From the NCBI GenBank assembly GCA_003994795.1, contig AP018269.1, positions 2,658,558-2,722,557 on the forward strand: a stretch of DNA of 64,000 nucleotides, read 5' to 3'. The DNA comes from Cylindrospermum sp. NIES-4074. Its GTDB lineage: Bacteria > Cyanobacteriota > Cyanobacteriia > Cyanobacteriales > Nostocaceae. The position numbers were made by a program, and so were the translations under genes. Below are positions 55,799 through 64,000 of the stretch, one piece after another (the first letter of the stretch is position 1; each line of letters starts with the position of its first letter). The notes under the pieces were generated by a model that saw nothing but the letters and a program-made list of their open reading frames with translations, did no database searches and was not told the DNA's origin.

Positions 55799-55807
55799 TG
55801 ACGACCT

Positions 55808-55939
55808 TCAAGTAATTGCTAACTGAGTCAGACGCTTGAGTATGCGTAGCACCTCGTACAATTCATTTCCAGGGTTTCGCATCAAAAACCCCTTTGATAA
55901 AGCATAACGTGGTGGATTTCCTTGCACTAAACCACGTCT
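55808..55939 (-). pseudogene. 3' part of a PD-(D/E)XK-type gene split by IS630
   Basis: Read on the minus strand, the frame gives RGLVQGNPPRYALSK, then RNPGNELYEVLRILKRLTQ, then stop. This is the expected C-terminus of the type-I-restriction-R-like protein whose 5' part is at 57122-57642. The IS630 element sits exactly between. Rejoined, the protein would be about 216 residues, the usual family length. Confidence 0.75.
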
Positions 55940-56870
55940 ACGTTGAGAACCGTAGTTTTTCCTCGTCAGAGTCAAGGTGATTTTTCACCCACAAGCGATC
56001 GCCAATTTCGAGAGGGATGGAATTAATGTTTTGCTCAAATAAATGAACACGTTCAATCAGTTCAGTGGGAGATTGATAGCATGTGTGATAAGTGACATCT
56101 TCGCGCAACCACTGCCACAGATGTTCAACAGGCATAAAGTCAGGACTGTAACTGGGTAAGGGTTGCAGATTTATCTGTAACATCTCTAGTGCTTGTTTTA
56201 CAGATTGTGCCCGATGATAGGGCGCACCATCCCAAATTAGAGTTATCTGGTGGTCAGGCAACTCAGTTCTAAGCTGTTTTAATACATCAATAGTATTGAA
56301 TTGGTCAGCCTTTAGATAAGGGAAAATTTTGACTTTGGCATAATTGTAAACATAGACTCCATAGAAGGAAACCTTGGCTCTTCCAGGGGAGTTGGAACTA
56401 ACCCAAAAACGCTCACCTTTAATTGACCAACCATAGCCCTCATCAGTATCCAGATGAATATGTGCCTCGTCGATATAAATCAGTAAATGCCCATTATGAA
56501 GAGCATCATCGAGTAAACCCTTGAGTTTTTCAAGAAATTCAGTGCGGTTTTTGCTGTTGGCTTTGTTTAAAAGTTTACGAGCTTTTTTCCATGAAAATCC
56601 TAAATTTTTGAGAGTCTTACGTACTGACTCACGACAACACTTGAAATTGAATTGTTTGTCAATCCAAGCCACTAAACGCTTCAATGTCCAACGAGGTAAG
56701 AATTCTAGATTCTGCTGCTTTTCCTGAGGCGGTGTTGTTGCCAGGGACAAGGCTTTGCGAATCTCCGAACCAACTGCTTTCTCTATCTCTGGGGAAAAAA
56801 GGGGGGATGACCACCTGTATGCTGATACCGCAGTGCTTCCATACCTGAAAGATTGTAACGATGTACCCAC
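55938..56870 (-). CDS. IS630-type transposase, catalytic ORF B
   Basis: A 310-residue frame carrying the DDE domain: the first Asp in LIYIDEAHIHLDTDEGYGW, the second in ITLIWDGAPYHRA, and the Glu in SYSPDFMPVEHLWQWL. The part before the domain (LKRLVAWIDKQFNFKCCRESVRKTLKNLG) is a helix-turn-helix. The frame overlaps ORF A, and its first ~17 residues before RWSSPLFSPE are probably not translated; a -1 shift at the C6T6C4 tract near 56794-56809 would join the two. Its stop codon lies just outside the element. Confidence 0.85.
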   Translation of the reverse strand: MGTSLQSFRYGSTAVSAYRWSSPLFSPEIEKAVGSEIRKALSLATTPPQEKQQNLEFLPRWTLKRLVAWIDKQFNFKCCRESVRKTLKNLGFSWKKARKLLNKANSKNRTEFLEKLKGLLDDALHNGHLLIYIDEAHIHLDTDEGYGWSIKGERFWVSSNSPGRAKVSFYGVYVYNYAKVKIFPYLKADQFNTIDVLKQLRTELPDHQITLIWDGAPYHRAQSVKQALEMLQINLQPLPSYSPDFMPVEHLWQWLREDVTYHTCYQSPTELIERVHLFEQNINSIPLEIGDRLWVKNHLDSDEEKLRFST

Positions 56871-57121
56871 TCCATTATTGTCTGAGGGTTGCGCCCTGTT
56901 TCTTTACCTACCTGTGTTGCATTCTTTCCATTACATATCTCATACAGGGCCATGAAACGCTCGCGGCTACGTGCATGATCTGCTTTTAATGCTTCTTCTC
57001 TCAAGATTGCAGCATTTTGGTTCCAGCGAGCGCAGTCGATTTTGAGCATCCCTGTTTCCTTCTTTGTCACACCTACTTCTTCAGAGTAATATATCTTCTG
57101 GTGAAACTCCAGTTCTCAAGA
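55941..57121 (-). mobile_element. IS630-family insertion sequence
   Basis: About 1.18 kb with imperfect terminal inverted repeats: the left end reads cgttgagaaccgtagttttt, the right end (complement) tcttgagaactggagtttca. The interrupted gene continues on both sides, which fixes the boundaries to within a few bases. A TA lies at the left border (55939-55940); at the right border it is not evident, possibly mutated. Both transposase ORFs are open, so the element may still be active. Confidence 0.8.
56783..57070 (-). CDS. IS630-type transposase, DNA-binding ORF A
   Basis: A 95-residue frame from a GTG at 57070. A helix-turn-helix (ERFMALYEICNGKNATQVGKE..RNPQTIMEWVHRYN) recognises the element ends. 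It ends in GGHPPFFPQR*, overlapping ORF B; the run CCCCCCTTTTTTCCCC just before its stop is a natural slippage site for making the full A-B fusion transposase. Confidence 0.8.
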   Translation of the reverse strand: MTKKETGMLKIDCARWNQNAAILREEALKADHARSRERFMALYEICNGKNATQVGKETGRNPQTIMEWVHRYNLSGMEALRYQHTGGHPPFFPQR

Positions 57122-57642
57122 TGGATGAGGTTTAGTTTGACAAAAATAAACTCACTTCCCGTAGCAATCATTCCAAAACTGGGTTGATCTACATAGGGAT
57201 TTCCTAACATATAAGCTAAAATTTGCGCGAGTCCTTCTTCGATTGAAAATGAAGCTTTTTTAGATTCAATAATCATCACCCATAATCGGTTTTGTAAAAC
57301 CAAAGTATCCATGCGCCCTTTAATGATTACATCTTCATCTGGCACGGCAATATCTATAGGTTCTTCTGATTTTACATAAAATGGAGCTAGATAAAAATCC
57401 CCAATAAAAAGTATCGGGTCTACGATTGCCATTCTGACGACATCTTCTAATAATGGTGGGTAATTAAGAAGATTGAAATAACCTGTCTTTACTTTGTCTA
57501 AAAGTTGTTTATCTAAATCTGTAATTTCTGGTAAATCTTCTTGCCATTCGCGGAAAAATTGATTATCCAAAACTAACTCAATATTAAAGTTATCAATTAA
57601 ATAGCGTAAGTTGATATCTTTTGCTTGAATGGTTTGTGTCAT
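57122..57642 (-). pseudogene. 5' part of a PD-(D/E)XK-type (type I restriction R-like) gene split by IS630
   Basis: The ATG at 57642 opens a frame typical of small cyanobacterial restriction-subunit-R-like proteins: ELVLDNQFFREWQEDLPE, LLDKVKTGYFNL, then the nuclease core GRMDTLVLQNRLWVMIIESKKASFS with Asp and the E-x-K pair. Native sequence ends at about FVKLNLIH; the frame then reads through the IS end to a stop at 57073. The missing C-terminus is at 55808-55939. The catalytic core is on this fragment, so a truncated product might retain activity. Confidence 0.75.
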
Positions 57643-57830
57643 GGTTTTTGGATGGTGGATAATAGCACCCGACGATTAAAGTCACGGAACTACAAGAACG
57701 AAGCCGACTTTGGCAGGCTAAATACCTTGATTTTAAGATTTAAGTATGGGTGGCTGACCAAAATGGAAAGCACAGCTACCAAATTTACGCCTATTATATT
57801 TTTGGTAGAGGCGAAATTAGTATTCAGCAA

Positions 57831-58103
57831 ATGCGATTAATTTTATACAGTAAACCTGGATGTCATCTGTGTGAAGGCTTGCAGGAAAAGCTCGAACAAA
57901 TCCAAAATATCAGTTTTGAGTTGGAAATTCGGGATATTACTACCCGTGAAGATTGGTTTGGGAAGTATCAGTATGAGGTGCCGGTTTTGTTTTTATCGAA
58001 CCCCGCAAGCGTGCAGGAGGAACCGTTGCCGCGTCCTTCTCCCCGTGCTAGCGTGCAGCAGCTAGAGCAAATGTTGTATAAGTATTTAGCCAATGGTAAA
58101 TAA
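57831..58103 (+). CDS. Glutaredoxin/thioredoxin-like protein (DUF836 type)
   Basis: From the ATG at 57831 the protein is 90 residues: MRLILYSKPGCHLCEGLQ, a beta strand leading to a CxxC redox motif (C11, C14), and EVPVLFL with the cis-proline before the third strand. Upstream in-frame starts (57750) would add 27 residues that do not fit the fold. Such small proteins are thought to be thiol-disulfide oxidoreductases. It is followed 114 bp later by murE and may be co-transcribed, an arrangement I recall in other Nostoc genomes. Confidence 0.85.
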   Translation: MRLILYSKPGCHLCEGLQEKLEQIQNISFELEIRDITTREDWFGKYQYEVPVLFLSNPASVQEEPLPRPSPRASVQQLEQMLYKYLANGK

Positions 58104-58217
58104 AATAATGCAAAATAGGCGCAAGAGAAACGTGCAACTGAAATTTTAGATTTTTGACTTAAAATTTGGTTTTAATCCAAAATCCAAAATCCAGAATTGT
58201 TTGACGAGGTTCACCAG

Positions 58218-59705
58218 ATGAATTTGCGGGAATTACTAGCAGGGGTAGACGGTGTTGAATTATTGCCGAGTTTTGGAGATGTGGAAGTTAGGGGACTAAA
58301 AACGAATTCCCATGCTTGCGGTGTGGGAGATTTGTTTATTGGGATGCCGGGAACTAGGGTAGATGGTGGGGAATTTTGGCCGAGTGCTTTAGCTGCTGGT
58401 GCTGTCGGGGCGATCGCATCCCCTGAAGCTCTCCAAAAACATCCTCCCACATCTGGGGCTGTTGTCATCAGTGCCAGCAACATGAATACAGCTTGCGCGC
58501 AAATAGCAACGGCTTTTTACGATTATCCAGGACGAAAGCTTAAGTTGGTGGGTGTAACTGGTACAAATGGCAAAACTACCACTACTCACCTGATTGAGTT
58601 TCTCCTAGAGAAAGCAAATCTCCCTACGGCTTTGATGGGAACTCTCTACACTCGCTGGCCTGGTTTTGCACAAACTGCTGTCCACACAACGCCGTTTGCG
58701 GTGGAATTGCAACAGCAATTAGCAGAAGCGGTAAATGCTGGTTGTGAGTTTGGGGTGATGGAAGTTAGTTCTCACGCTTTGGCCCAAGGTCGGGTGTTGG
58801 GTTGTCCCTTTGAGGTGGGGGTGTTTAGCAATCTCACCCAAGACCATCTTGACTATCACCGGGATATGGAAGATTATTTTGCCGCGAAAGCGTTGTTGTT
58901 TAGCCCTGATTATCTCCAAGGAAGGGCGATAATTAACGCTGATGATTCCTATGGTCAACGGTTAATTGCCTCGTTGAGTTCTGACCGGGTGTGGAGTTAC
59001 AGTGTCAATAATGCCAATGCTGATTTGTGGATGAGTGACTTGAGTTATCAGCCTAATGGTGTCAGCGGTAAACTGCATACACCAAAGGGTGAAGCAACTT
59101 TTCGATCGCCTTTGGTTGGTCAATATAATTTAGAAAATCTCCTGGCCGCAGTCGGTGCAGCTTTACATTTGGGGTTAGATTTGCAATTAATAGCCTTGGC
59201 AATTCCTGAGTTTCCCGGCGTTCCTGGTCGTATGGAACGGGTGCAAATTAGCCCTGACCAAGATATCAGTGTCATTGTCGATTATGCCCACACACCAGAT
59301 AGTTTGGAAAATCTGCTCAAAGCCTCACGTCCGTTTATTCCAGGGAAGATGATTTGTGTGTTTGGCTGTGGAGGCGATCGCGATCGCACTAAGCGCCCAA
59401 AAATGGGAAAAATCGCCGCCGAATTAGCAGATTTGGCTGTGGTGACATCAGATAATCCCCGGACTGAAGACCCTGAGAAGATTTTACAAGATATATTAAC
59501 AGGAATTCCCGCAGAGATTCAACCGCTTGTGATTGGCGATCGCGCTACTGCCATTCGTACTGCTATTTTACAAGCACAACCTGGTGATGGCATCTTGTTA
59601 GCAGGTAAAGGTCACGAAGATTACCAAATTCTCGGCACTGAAAAAATCCATTTTGACGACCGAGAACACGCACAAGACGCTTTACAGGCAAGAATCTCAG
59701 GTTAA
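58218..59705 (+). CDS. murE: UDP-N-acetylmuramoyl-tripeptide synthetase (MurE)
   Basis: A 495-residue Mur ligase adding meso-diaminopimelate to UDP-MurNAc-L-Ala-D-Glu in the cytosol. It shows the N-terminal substrate domain (GLKTNSHACGVGDLFIGMPG), ATP site GVTGTNGKTTTTHL near 112-125, EVSSHAL near 190, and SDNPRTEDP near 410, whose DNPR word indicates meso-DAP specificity. The ATG at 58218 is preferred to a TTG at 58197 because it gives the usual MNLRELL start. Active-site residues all appear present. Confidence 0.96.
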   Translation: MNLRELLAGVDGVELLPSFGDVEVRGLKTNSHACGVGDLFIGMPGTRVDGGEFWPSALAAGAVGAIASPEALQKHPPTSGAVVISASNMNTACAQIATAFYDYPGRKLKLVGVTGTNGKTTTTHLIEFLLEKANLPTALMGTLYTRWPGFAQTAVHTTPFAVELQQQLAEAVNAGCEFGVMEVSSHALAQGRVLGCPFEVGVFSNLTQDHLDYHRDMEDYFAAKALLFSPDYLQGRAIINADDSYGQRLIASLSSDRVWSYSVNNANADLWMSDLSYQPNGVSGKLHTPKGEATFRSPLVGQYNLENLLAAVGAALHLGLDLQLIALAIPEFPGVPGRMERVQISPDQDISVIVDYAHTPDSLENLLKASRPFIPGKMICVFGCGGDRDRTKRPKMGKIAAELADLAVVTSDNPRTEDPEKILQDILTGIPAEIQPLVIGDRATAIRTAILQAQPGDGILLAGKGHEDYQILGTEKIHFDDREHAQDALQARISG

Positions 59706-59716
59706 TCACCATAAAA

Positions 59717-59812
59717 TAGGGGTGTAAGGGTGTAGGGAAGAAAAAGTTTGTTTATATTCGCGCTGATTTCTATAACTCTATCTTTTTTCTTACATCCCAC
59801 ACCCTTTTATTT
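59717..59812 (+). terminator. Possible hairpin/terminator after murE
   Basis: GGGGTGTAAGGGTGTAGGG (59717-59736) can pair with CTTACATCCCACACCC (about 59789-59804), with about 50 bp between them and T-rich sequence following. The pairing is imperfect, so this may be a heptamer-derived repeat and not a true terminator. Confidence 0.4.
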
Positions 59813-59998
59813 AGATAGAGTAAAGTTTGGTATAGTTTATGTTCAATGAACCACTCCCATAGCATCATCATTACTACTTAAATCATCTACAATTTACATT
59901 TTACGTTTCTGGTCGAGGGTATTTTATCAGGGTGAAAATCGAAGACAGAATTATTTCTTCCTTCATCCTGCTTCGCTTTTCCTTCTTTTGCTTGACTC

Positions 59999-61423
59999 AT
60001 GAATCTTTCTTTAACTCAGGATTTATCTCTTTATCAATTGGCTGTTGGAGAGCAAACTTCTATACAACCCTTATTCCTTAGTCCGGCTACTTTGCTATCA
60101 CTGGTGAGGGCACAAATTGATTTACTAATTGAGCAGCAGATTGCAGCTACTTTATGGGTAAAGCTACCGCCAGGAAAGATTTGGCAAGCTGAATTATTAC
60201 GCTATCAATCATCAGTGGGTGCATCGGGTATCATCTACAGTTGTCAAATTGAAGGGAGAGAAAGCAATGACAAAACAACGTTAACAAGTGATGATTATGT
60301 CCCCACTTGTTCTTATATTAGTGTCCAGTTACTACCCAATAGCCAACTGCGACGGGAATATTTTTTGATGGTTTTGTCTCCCCAATTTTGTAGTTTAGTT
60401 TCAGCTTATCGACCGCTTAACAGACTTATTAATAAAACTTTGCCAGGAGAAAATCCGCATAAAACTCCGTTGTTATTGGCGCTGAATACTGTGGAGGGCA
60501 GAATAATTCAGCGAGTTTTAGATGGTTTCAAACAGGCAATGTCTCTACAATCATCACCCATCGTATTTGCTGATTTTATTTGCCCTGTTGCGCCTACATT
60601 AACAATCATGAATCAATTGTTAGTTAAACAACTCCAGCGGCAAGATGAAATTAATCGGCAAATTACCGCTGGACGCATCACCAAATTGCAGCAGCAAAAT
60701 CAAAACCTGCATCAAAAAGAACGCCTCAAAGGTGAATACTTGGGCAATGTGTGTCAGGAGTTGCGGACACCTCTCACTCACATGAAAACAGCACTATCGT
60801 TGTTGAATTCCCCTAATTTGAAACCTCCACAGCGACAACGTTATTTACAAATGCTAAATAATCAGTGCGATCGCCAAAATTCCCTAATTACTGGTCTGTT
60901 AGATTTGTTGAATATAGAACGCAATTTAGAAGCAACCAAATTAGAATCAGTACGCCTCTGTGATATTGTGCCTGGGGTAGTCAGTACCTACCAACCAGTA
61001 GCCCAAGAAAAAGGCATTATGCTAGCTTATACGATTCCTAATGAACTACCAGATGTTTGGTGTGTCAGTGGTGGGTTGAGGCAAATTGTGATTAATATAC
61101 TGCATAACAGCATTAAGTTTACCCCCAATGGTGGTCAAGTGTGGGTGCAGGCTAGCGTTCAAGGTAATTATGTGCAATTGGAATTCCGTGATACGGGTAT
61201 CGGTATTGCCGAAAGTGATCTTCCTAAAATTTTTGAACGCTTTTATCGTGTGCGTACAGGATTAATTGAAGATGCTAGCGGTGCAGGATTGGGGTTAACA
61301 ATTGTCGAACAACTGCTGAAGCGTTGTGGTGGTTCTATTTCTGTTAAAAGTAAGCTATGTGAAGGTTCTACCTTTACAGTACATTTAGCTATAGCCTGCG
61401 AGATGCCAGATGCGATCGCCTAG
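59999..61423 (+). CDS. DICT-type sensor histidine-kinase-like protein lacking the phospho-acceptor His
   Basis: A 474-residue cytosolic protein. Residues 1-210 (SLYQLAVGEQTSIQPLF, AATLWVKLPPGKIWQAELLRYQ) resemble the DICT-type sensory module found in cyanobacteria. A short coiled coil and a HisKA-like hairpin follow, where the expected HELRTPL reads CQELRTPLTHM with Gln253 in place of His. The HATPase domain is complete (INILHNSIKFTPNGG, RDTGIGIAES, GAGLGLTIVEQLL). It may be an ATPase or heterodimer partner and not a classical autokinase; H259 nearby is a less likely alternative acceptor. No response regulator gene is adjacent. Confidence 0.88.
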   Translation: MNLSLTQDLSLYQLAVGEQTSIQPLFLSPATLLSLVRAQIDLLIEQQIAATLWVKLPPGKIWQAELLRYQSSVGASGIIYSCQIEGRESNDKTTLTSDDYVPTCSYISVQLLPNSQLRREYFLMVLSPQFCSLVSAYRPLNRLINKTLPGENPHKTPLLLALNTVEGRIIQRVLDGFKQAMSLQSSPIVFADFICPVAPTLTIMNQLLVKQLQRQDEINRQITAGRITKLQQQNQNLHQKERLKGEYLGNVCQELRTPLTHMKTALSLLNSPNLKPPQRQRYLQMLNNQCDRQNSLITGLLDLLNIERNLEATKLESVRLCDIVPGVVSTYQPVAQEKGIMLAYTIPNELPDVWCVSGGLRQIVINILHNSIKFTPNGGQVWVQASVQGNYVQLEFRDTGIGIAESDLPKIFERFYRVRTGLIEDASGAGLGLTIVEQLLKRCGGSISVKSKLCEGSTFTVHLAIACEMPDAIA

Positions 61424-62421
61424 ACTTCAGCATCAGCTAACATAAATTTACCTCAAGAACTAGCCTCATGTCTCGAAACAGGAACATAACAGACATTGAG
61501 AGGGCTGGTAATTGGGATCAGGATGAAAGGATTAGAGGATTAACAGGATTTATTTGAGAATGATTAATATTCATCCTCATTATCTTTTCATCCTTTAATC
61601 CTGATTGGTCATTGGGAAAAAGGTAAACAGCAATTACCAAAAAGACCAAACAAGCAAATTAAATTTTCTTGTTTCCGATGTTTGGCAACTACCCTTCGAT
61701 AGATGAAACAATACTACTAATTGTGTAAATATCAGGCTTAGTTCACGAAGATATTAAACGCATTGTCTATTATTTTCGTCAATGCGTAATTCCTAAATGA
61801 TTACCAGTGATATCTGATTGGTACTAATACAAATCTACCCACATTAGGATGCTCCCAATTGCGAGTTATTAAGGGAATATATATCAGGCAATTACCCAAT
61901 ACAGGCATTTTAATGAATGAGAATTGCTATTAAGCAGGCAGGAGGCAGAAGGAATCCCCATAAATAAATTTAGGGGATTTAAACCCTTTTGGTAGAGGGC
62001 AAAAATTATATTTTCTTCCTCCTGCCTCCTGCCCTCTGCCTTTCTTCGGTAAAAACTTTACTAACTACTTTCTCACGCTTGTGATTCTATCACCTAATCA
62101 GACCATGAAAATTCACCAGCAAAATTATTCCTGGCTGTTTGGTATCTGCCGACACAATTTTATCAATCTAGTTGACCAATGACACTCAGGAGTTCGCCTT
62201 GTCAAGAAACCGCTACTCAGAGAATATTCGTAAGTAATTACTATTAGCACGAAAAAAAATCATTTTTCAGTAAATGCCGATACAAAAAAGATAAAGATTA
62301 AAATGAATTCTATGAATTTACTATAAAAATCTACAATTTTGTTTAAAATTCTCATTACTTCGTTTACACTCCAGTAAGTAGCAAACAACACTTAACCGCG
62401 TACAATTTGGAGAATACCCAA
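61424..62421. other. ~1-kb spacer with two inverted repeats, no gene recognised
   Basis: It contains an inverted pair ATCAGGATGAAAGGAT (61517-61532) and ATCCTTTAATCCTGAT (61590-61605), 15 of 16 matching. A second pair, GCAGGCAGGAGGCAGAAGG (61936-61954) with CTTCCTCCTGCCTCCTGC (62014-62031), is typical of Nostoc dispersed palindromes. The last 150 bp are AT-rich and presumably carry the promoter of the following gene. Confidence 0.6.
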
Positions 62422-64000
62422 ATGGCTAATATCACCGTCACCAATGCCAATGATAGTGGTGCTGGTTCCTTGAGAGATGCGATCGCCCAAGCTCAAAAAG
62501 GTGACACAATTACATTTGCACAGAATCTGGCAAATACAACAATTAAGCTTACCAGCGGTCAACTGTTCATTACAGAGGATATAACCATTGACGGTGGCTC
62601 AAATAACATCATCATCAGTGGCGAGCAAAAGAGTCGAGTGATCGCCACCGCAGAAGGCCTTGACCTTACTCTAAAAAGTTTAACCATTAGCAATGGAAAA
62701 TCTATAAGCGTAAATCCAGAAGAGCGAAGCACTCTAGAAACAGGTGGCGGCATTTTCGCTGGTGCTAGAGTGACTTTAACCATAATCGATAGTAAGTTCC
62801 TCAATAATTCTGCCGATATAGGTGGAGGAATTTATGCTGGCTTTAGAGCTAATACCACAATCATTAACAGCATCTTCGATGGCAATGACGGGACTTCAGC
62901 TAACTCAGGCTTTAGTGCAGGTGCAATCTCTAAATCGAATGAGGGATCACTAACTGTCAAAGGTAGCCAATTCACAAATAACCGTGGTAGCTCAGGTGGA
63001 GCAATTTATAGCCTATTGAGTCCACTCACTGTGGAAGATTCAGTTTTCACCAACAATATCGGCGAGGGTGGCGGTGGAGCAATTTTCACAGATGGGGCAA
63101 ATGGTGCCGGGCCCAGAGCTGACAGTAGCACTCAAGGTGGAACAATTAAAATCAGTGGCAGCTGGTTTGAAGGAAATCAGAGCTTTGTCCAAGGTGGAGC
63201 GCTCTATTTGTTAGGCTATAACCCAGATAAAATAATTGTTGAAAACAGCACTATCATTAACAATACCGTCAAGAAAAACAATGGTGTTGGTCCAGCCCAA
63301 GGTGGGGGATTACGCGCCAATGGTAATGTGACGGTTCGCAATGTCAGCTTTATCAACAACACTTCTGAGTCACAAGGGGGTGCATTGTGGCTAGATGGGT
63401 ATCTAAACTCAGTTAATGGCATCAATAATTCTCTCATCAATGTCGAGAACAGTACCTTTTCTGGAAATAAAGCAACTGGTTCAGGTGGTGCGAATGGAGT
63501 TGGTGGCGCGATAATTATCAATCCTCGTGCATCTGTCAAACTCAACGTCACGAACTCTACTATTGTTGATAATGTCGCCGAATCTAGCGGTGGGGCCTTT
63601 TGGGTTGTCGATTCAAAGCAAATAGTCACAGTCACCAATTCAATCCTTGTCAATAACTCAACAAATGGTGCGTTAGGAACAGGTCAGCTTCCGTTCCAGT
63701 TAACTGATGGCGGCGGTAATATCGAGTTTCCGGTTTTGTTGAATCCGAGATTTCCTCAAGTCACTGCCAGTTCCCTAATTGCTGACCCTAAACTGGGTGA
63801 GCTGCAAAAAATTGGCAATGTATTCGTCTATCCATTACTGCCAGGTAGTCCTGCCATTAATGCAGGCGTTGCAGGTGGCACAACAACCGATGGGCGAGGT
63901 TTTAACCGTGACAGCCAACCCGATATTGGGGCTTTTGAATATATCGCAAATATTGCCGGAGTCGTTATCACCGAAACAGGTGGTAGCACCAAAGTCACCG
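62422..64000 (+). CDS. Large right-handed beta-helix surface protein (3' end outside window)
   Basis: The ATG at 62422 (GGAG nine bases upstream) opens a frame that stays open to the window end, at least 526 residues. It starts MANITVTNANDSGAGSLRDA, an N-terminal pattern of pectin-lyase-like or polymorphic outer-membrane repeat proteins. Repeated rungs of the type SxFxxNxAxxGGGIYA (for example SVFTNNIGEGGGGAIFTDG) follow. The passage SPAINAGVAGGTTTDGRGFNRDSQPDIGAFEY near residue 480 is the common end of such a helix, after which a second segment (VITETGGSTKVT) begins. No classical signal peptide, so type I-like export is possible. Likely secreted or surface-bound; function unknown. Confidence 0.88.
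   Translation, partial: MANITVTNANDSGAGSLRDAIAQAQKGDTITFAQNLANTTIKLTSGQLFITEDITIDGGSNNIIISGEQKSRVIATAEGLDLTLKSLTISNGKSISVNPEERSTLETGGGIFAGARVTLTIIDSKFLNNSADIGGGIYAGFRANTTIINSIFDGNDGTSANSGFSAGAISKSNEGSLTVKGSQFTNNRGSSGGAIYSLLSPLTVEDSVFTNNIGEGGGGAIFTDGANGAGPRADSSTQGGTIKISGSWFEGNQSFVQGGALYLLGYNPDKIIVENSTIINNTVKKNNGVGPAQGGGLRANGNVTVRNVSFINNTSESQGGALWLDGYLNSVNGINNSLINVENSTFSGNKATGSGGANGVGGAIIINPRASVKLNVTNSTIVDNVAESSGGAFWVVDSKQIVTVTNSILVNNSTNGALGTGQLPFQLTDGGGNIEFPVLLNPRFPQVTASSLIADPKLGELQKIGNVFVYPLLPGSPAINAGVAGGTTTDGRGFNRDSQPDIGAFEYIANIAGVVITETGGSTKVT

Noticed and set aside
62559..63653. Minus-strand frames within the beta-helix gene
   Set aside because: Shadows of the plus-strand frame, which has a ribosome-binding site and regular beta-helix rungs to the window end.

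Overview
This 64 kb window looks like the chromosome of a filamentous, probably heterocyst-forming cyanobacterium of the Nostoc/Anabaena type. The evidence is a photosystem II small-subunit gene (psb30, too short for most ORF cut-offs), abundant GCGATCGC (HIP1) octamers, many heptamer short tandem repeats in the spacers, and families typical of that group: WD40/nSTAND proteins, CHAT-TPR, DUF928, Uma2, DICT-type and multi-PAS histidine kinases, pentapeptide-TPR proteins. No rRNA, tRNA or CRISPR array was seen.

Layout. (1) 1-9.7 kb: 3' part of a WD40 propeller protein, an unrecognised 34-aa membrane peptide with its own terminator, cysH, an SbcD/Mre11-type phosphoesterase, and two tandem MscS-type channels. 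(2) 9.7-25.5 kb: a co-directional minus-strand block. In transcription order it holds a DUF11/RTX surface protein, a filamentous-haemagglutinin-like (TpsA) exoprotein, a TPR-CHAT putative protease, [an IS carrying only tnpB], a repeat-rich DUF928 protein, a CHASE2-PP2C phosphatase, a GHKL-type ATPase and a STAS protein. This pairs a secretion/adhesion set with a partner-switching signalling set. (3) 25.9-29.5 kb: a 1191-residue nitric oxide synthase that carries its own reductase and two canonical EF-hands, the most striking gene here. (4) 29.9-33.6 kb: a small exported protein, recJ, psb30, a kinase remnant and repeats. (5) 33.6-38.8 kb: an eCIS-type AAA+ ATPase diverging from a broken DUF4157 (eCIS-core) protein, a 301-bp partial duplicate of it, a small TPR-like protein, and a PIN toxin-antitoxin pair. 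(6) 38.8-46.5 kb: mutS, an Slt-type lytic transglycosylase, a Uma2 protein, a DUF2809 protein and an unknown protein made of two copies of one domain. (7) 46.7-55.8 kb: a 1877-aa hybrid histidine kinase with an N-terminal ribbon-helix-helix-like segment, a six-copy 157-bp tandem array, and a pentapeptide-TPR protein. (8) 55.8-64 kb: an IS630 element splitting a PD-(D/E)XK-type gene, a glutaredoxin-like protein, murE, a histidine kinase whose phospho-acceptor His is Gln, and the start of a large beta-helix surface protein that runs off the window.

Repeats are a strong theme. There are two copies each of two MITE-like elements (one with 13-bp perfect terminal inverted repeats and an apparent 8-bp target duplication), several AGCACTC heptamer arrays, large inverted repeats in spacers, and a dispersed repeat apparently captured in frame by mutS. 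Functions are assigned from motifs visible in the translated sequence and from recalled family knowledge; no database search was possible.
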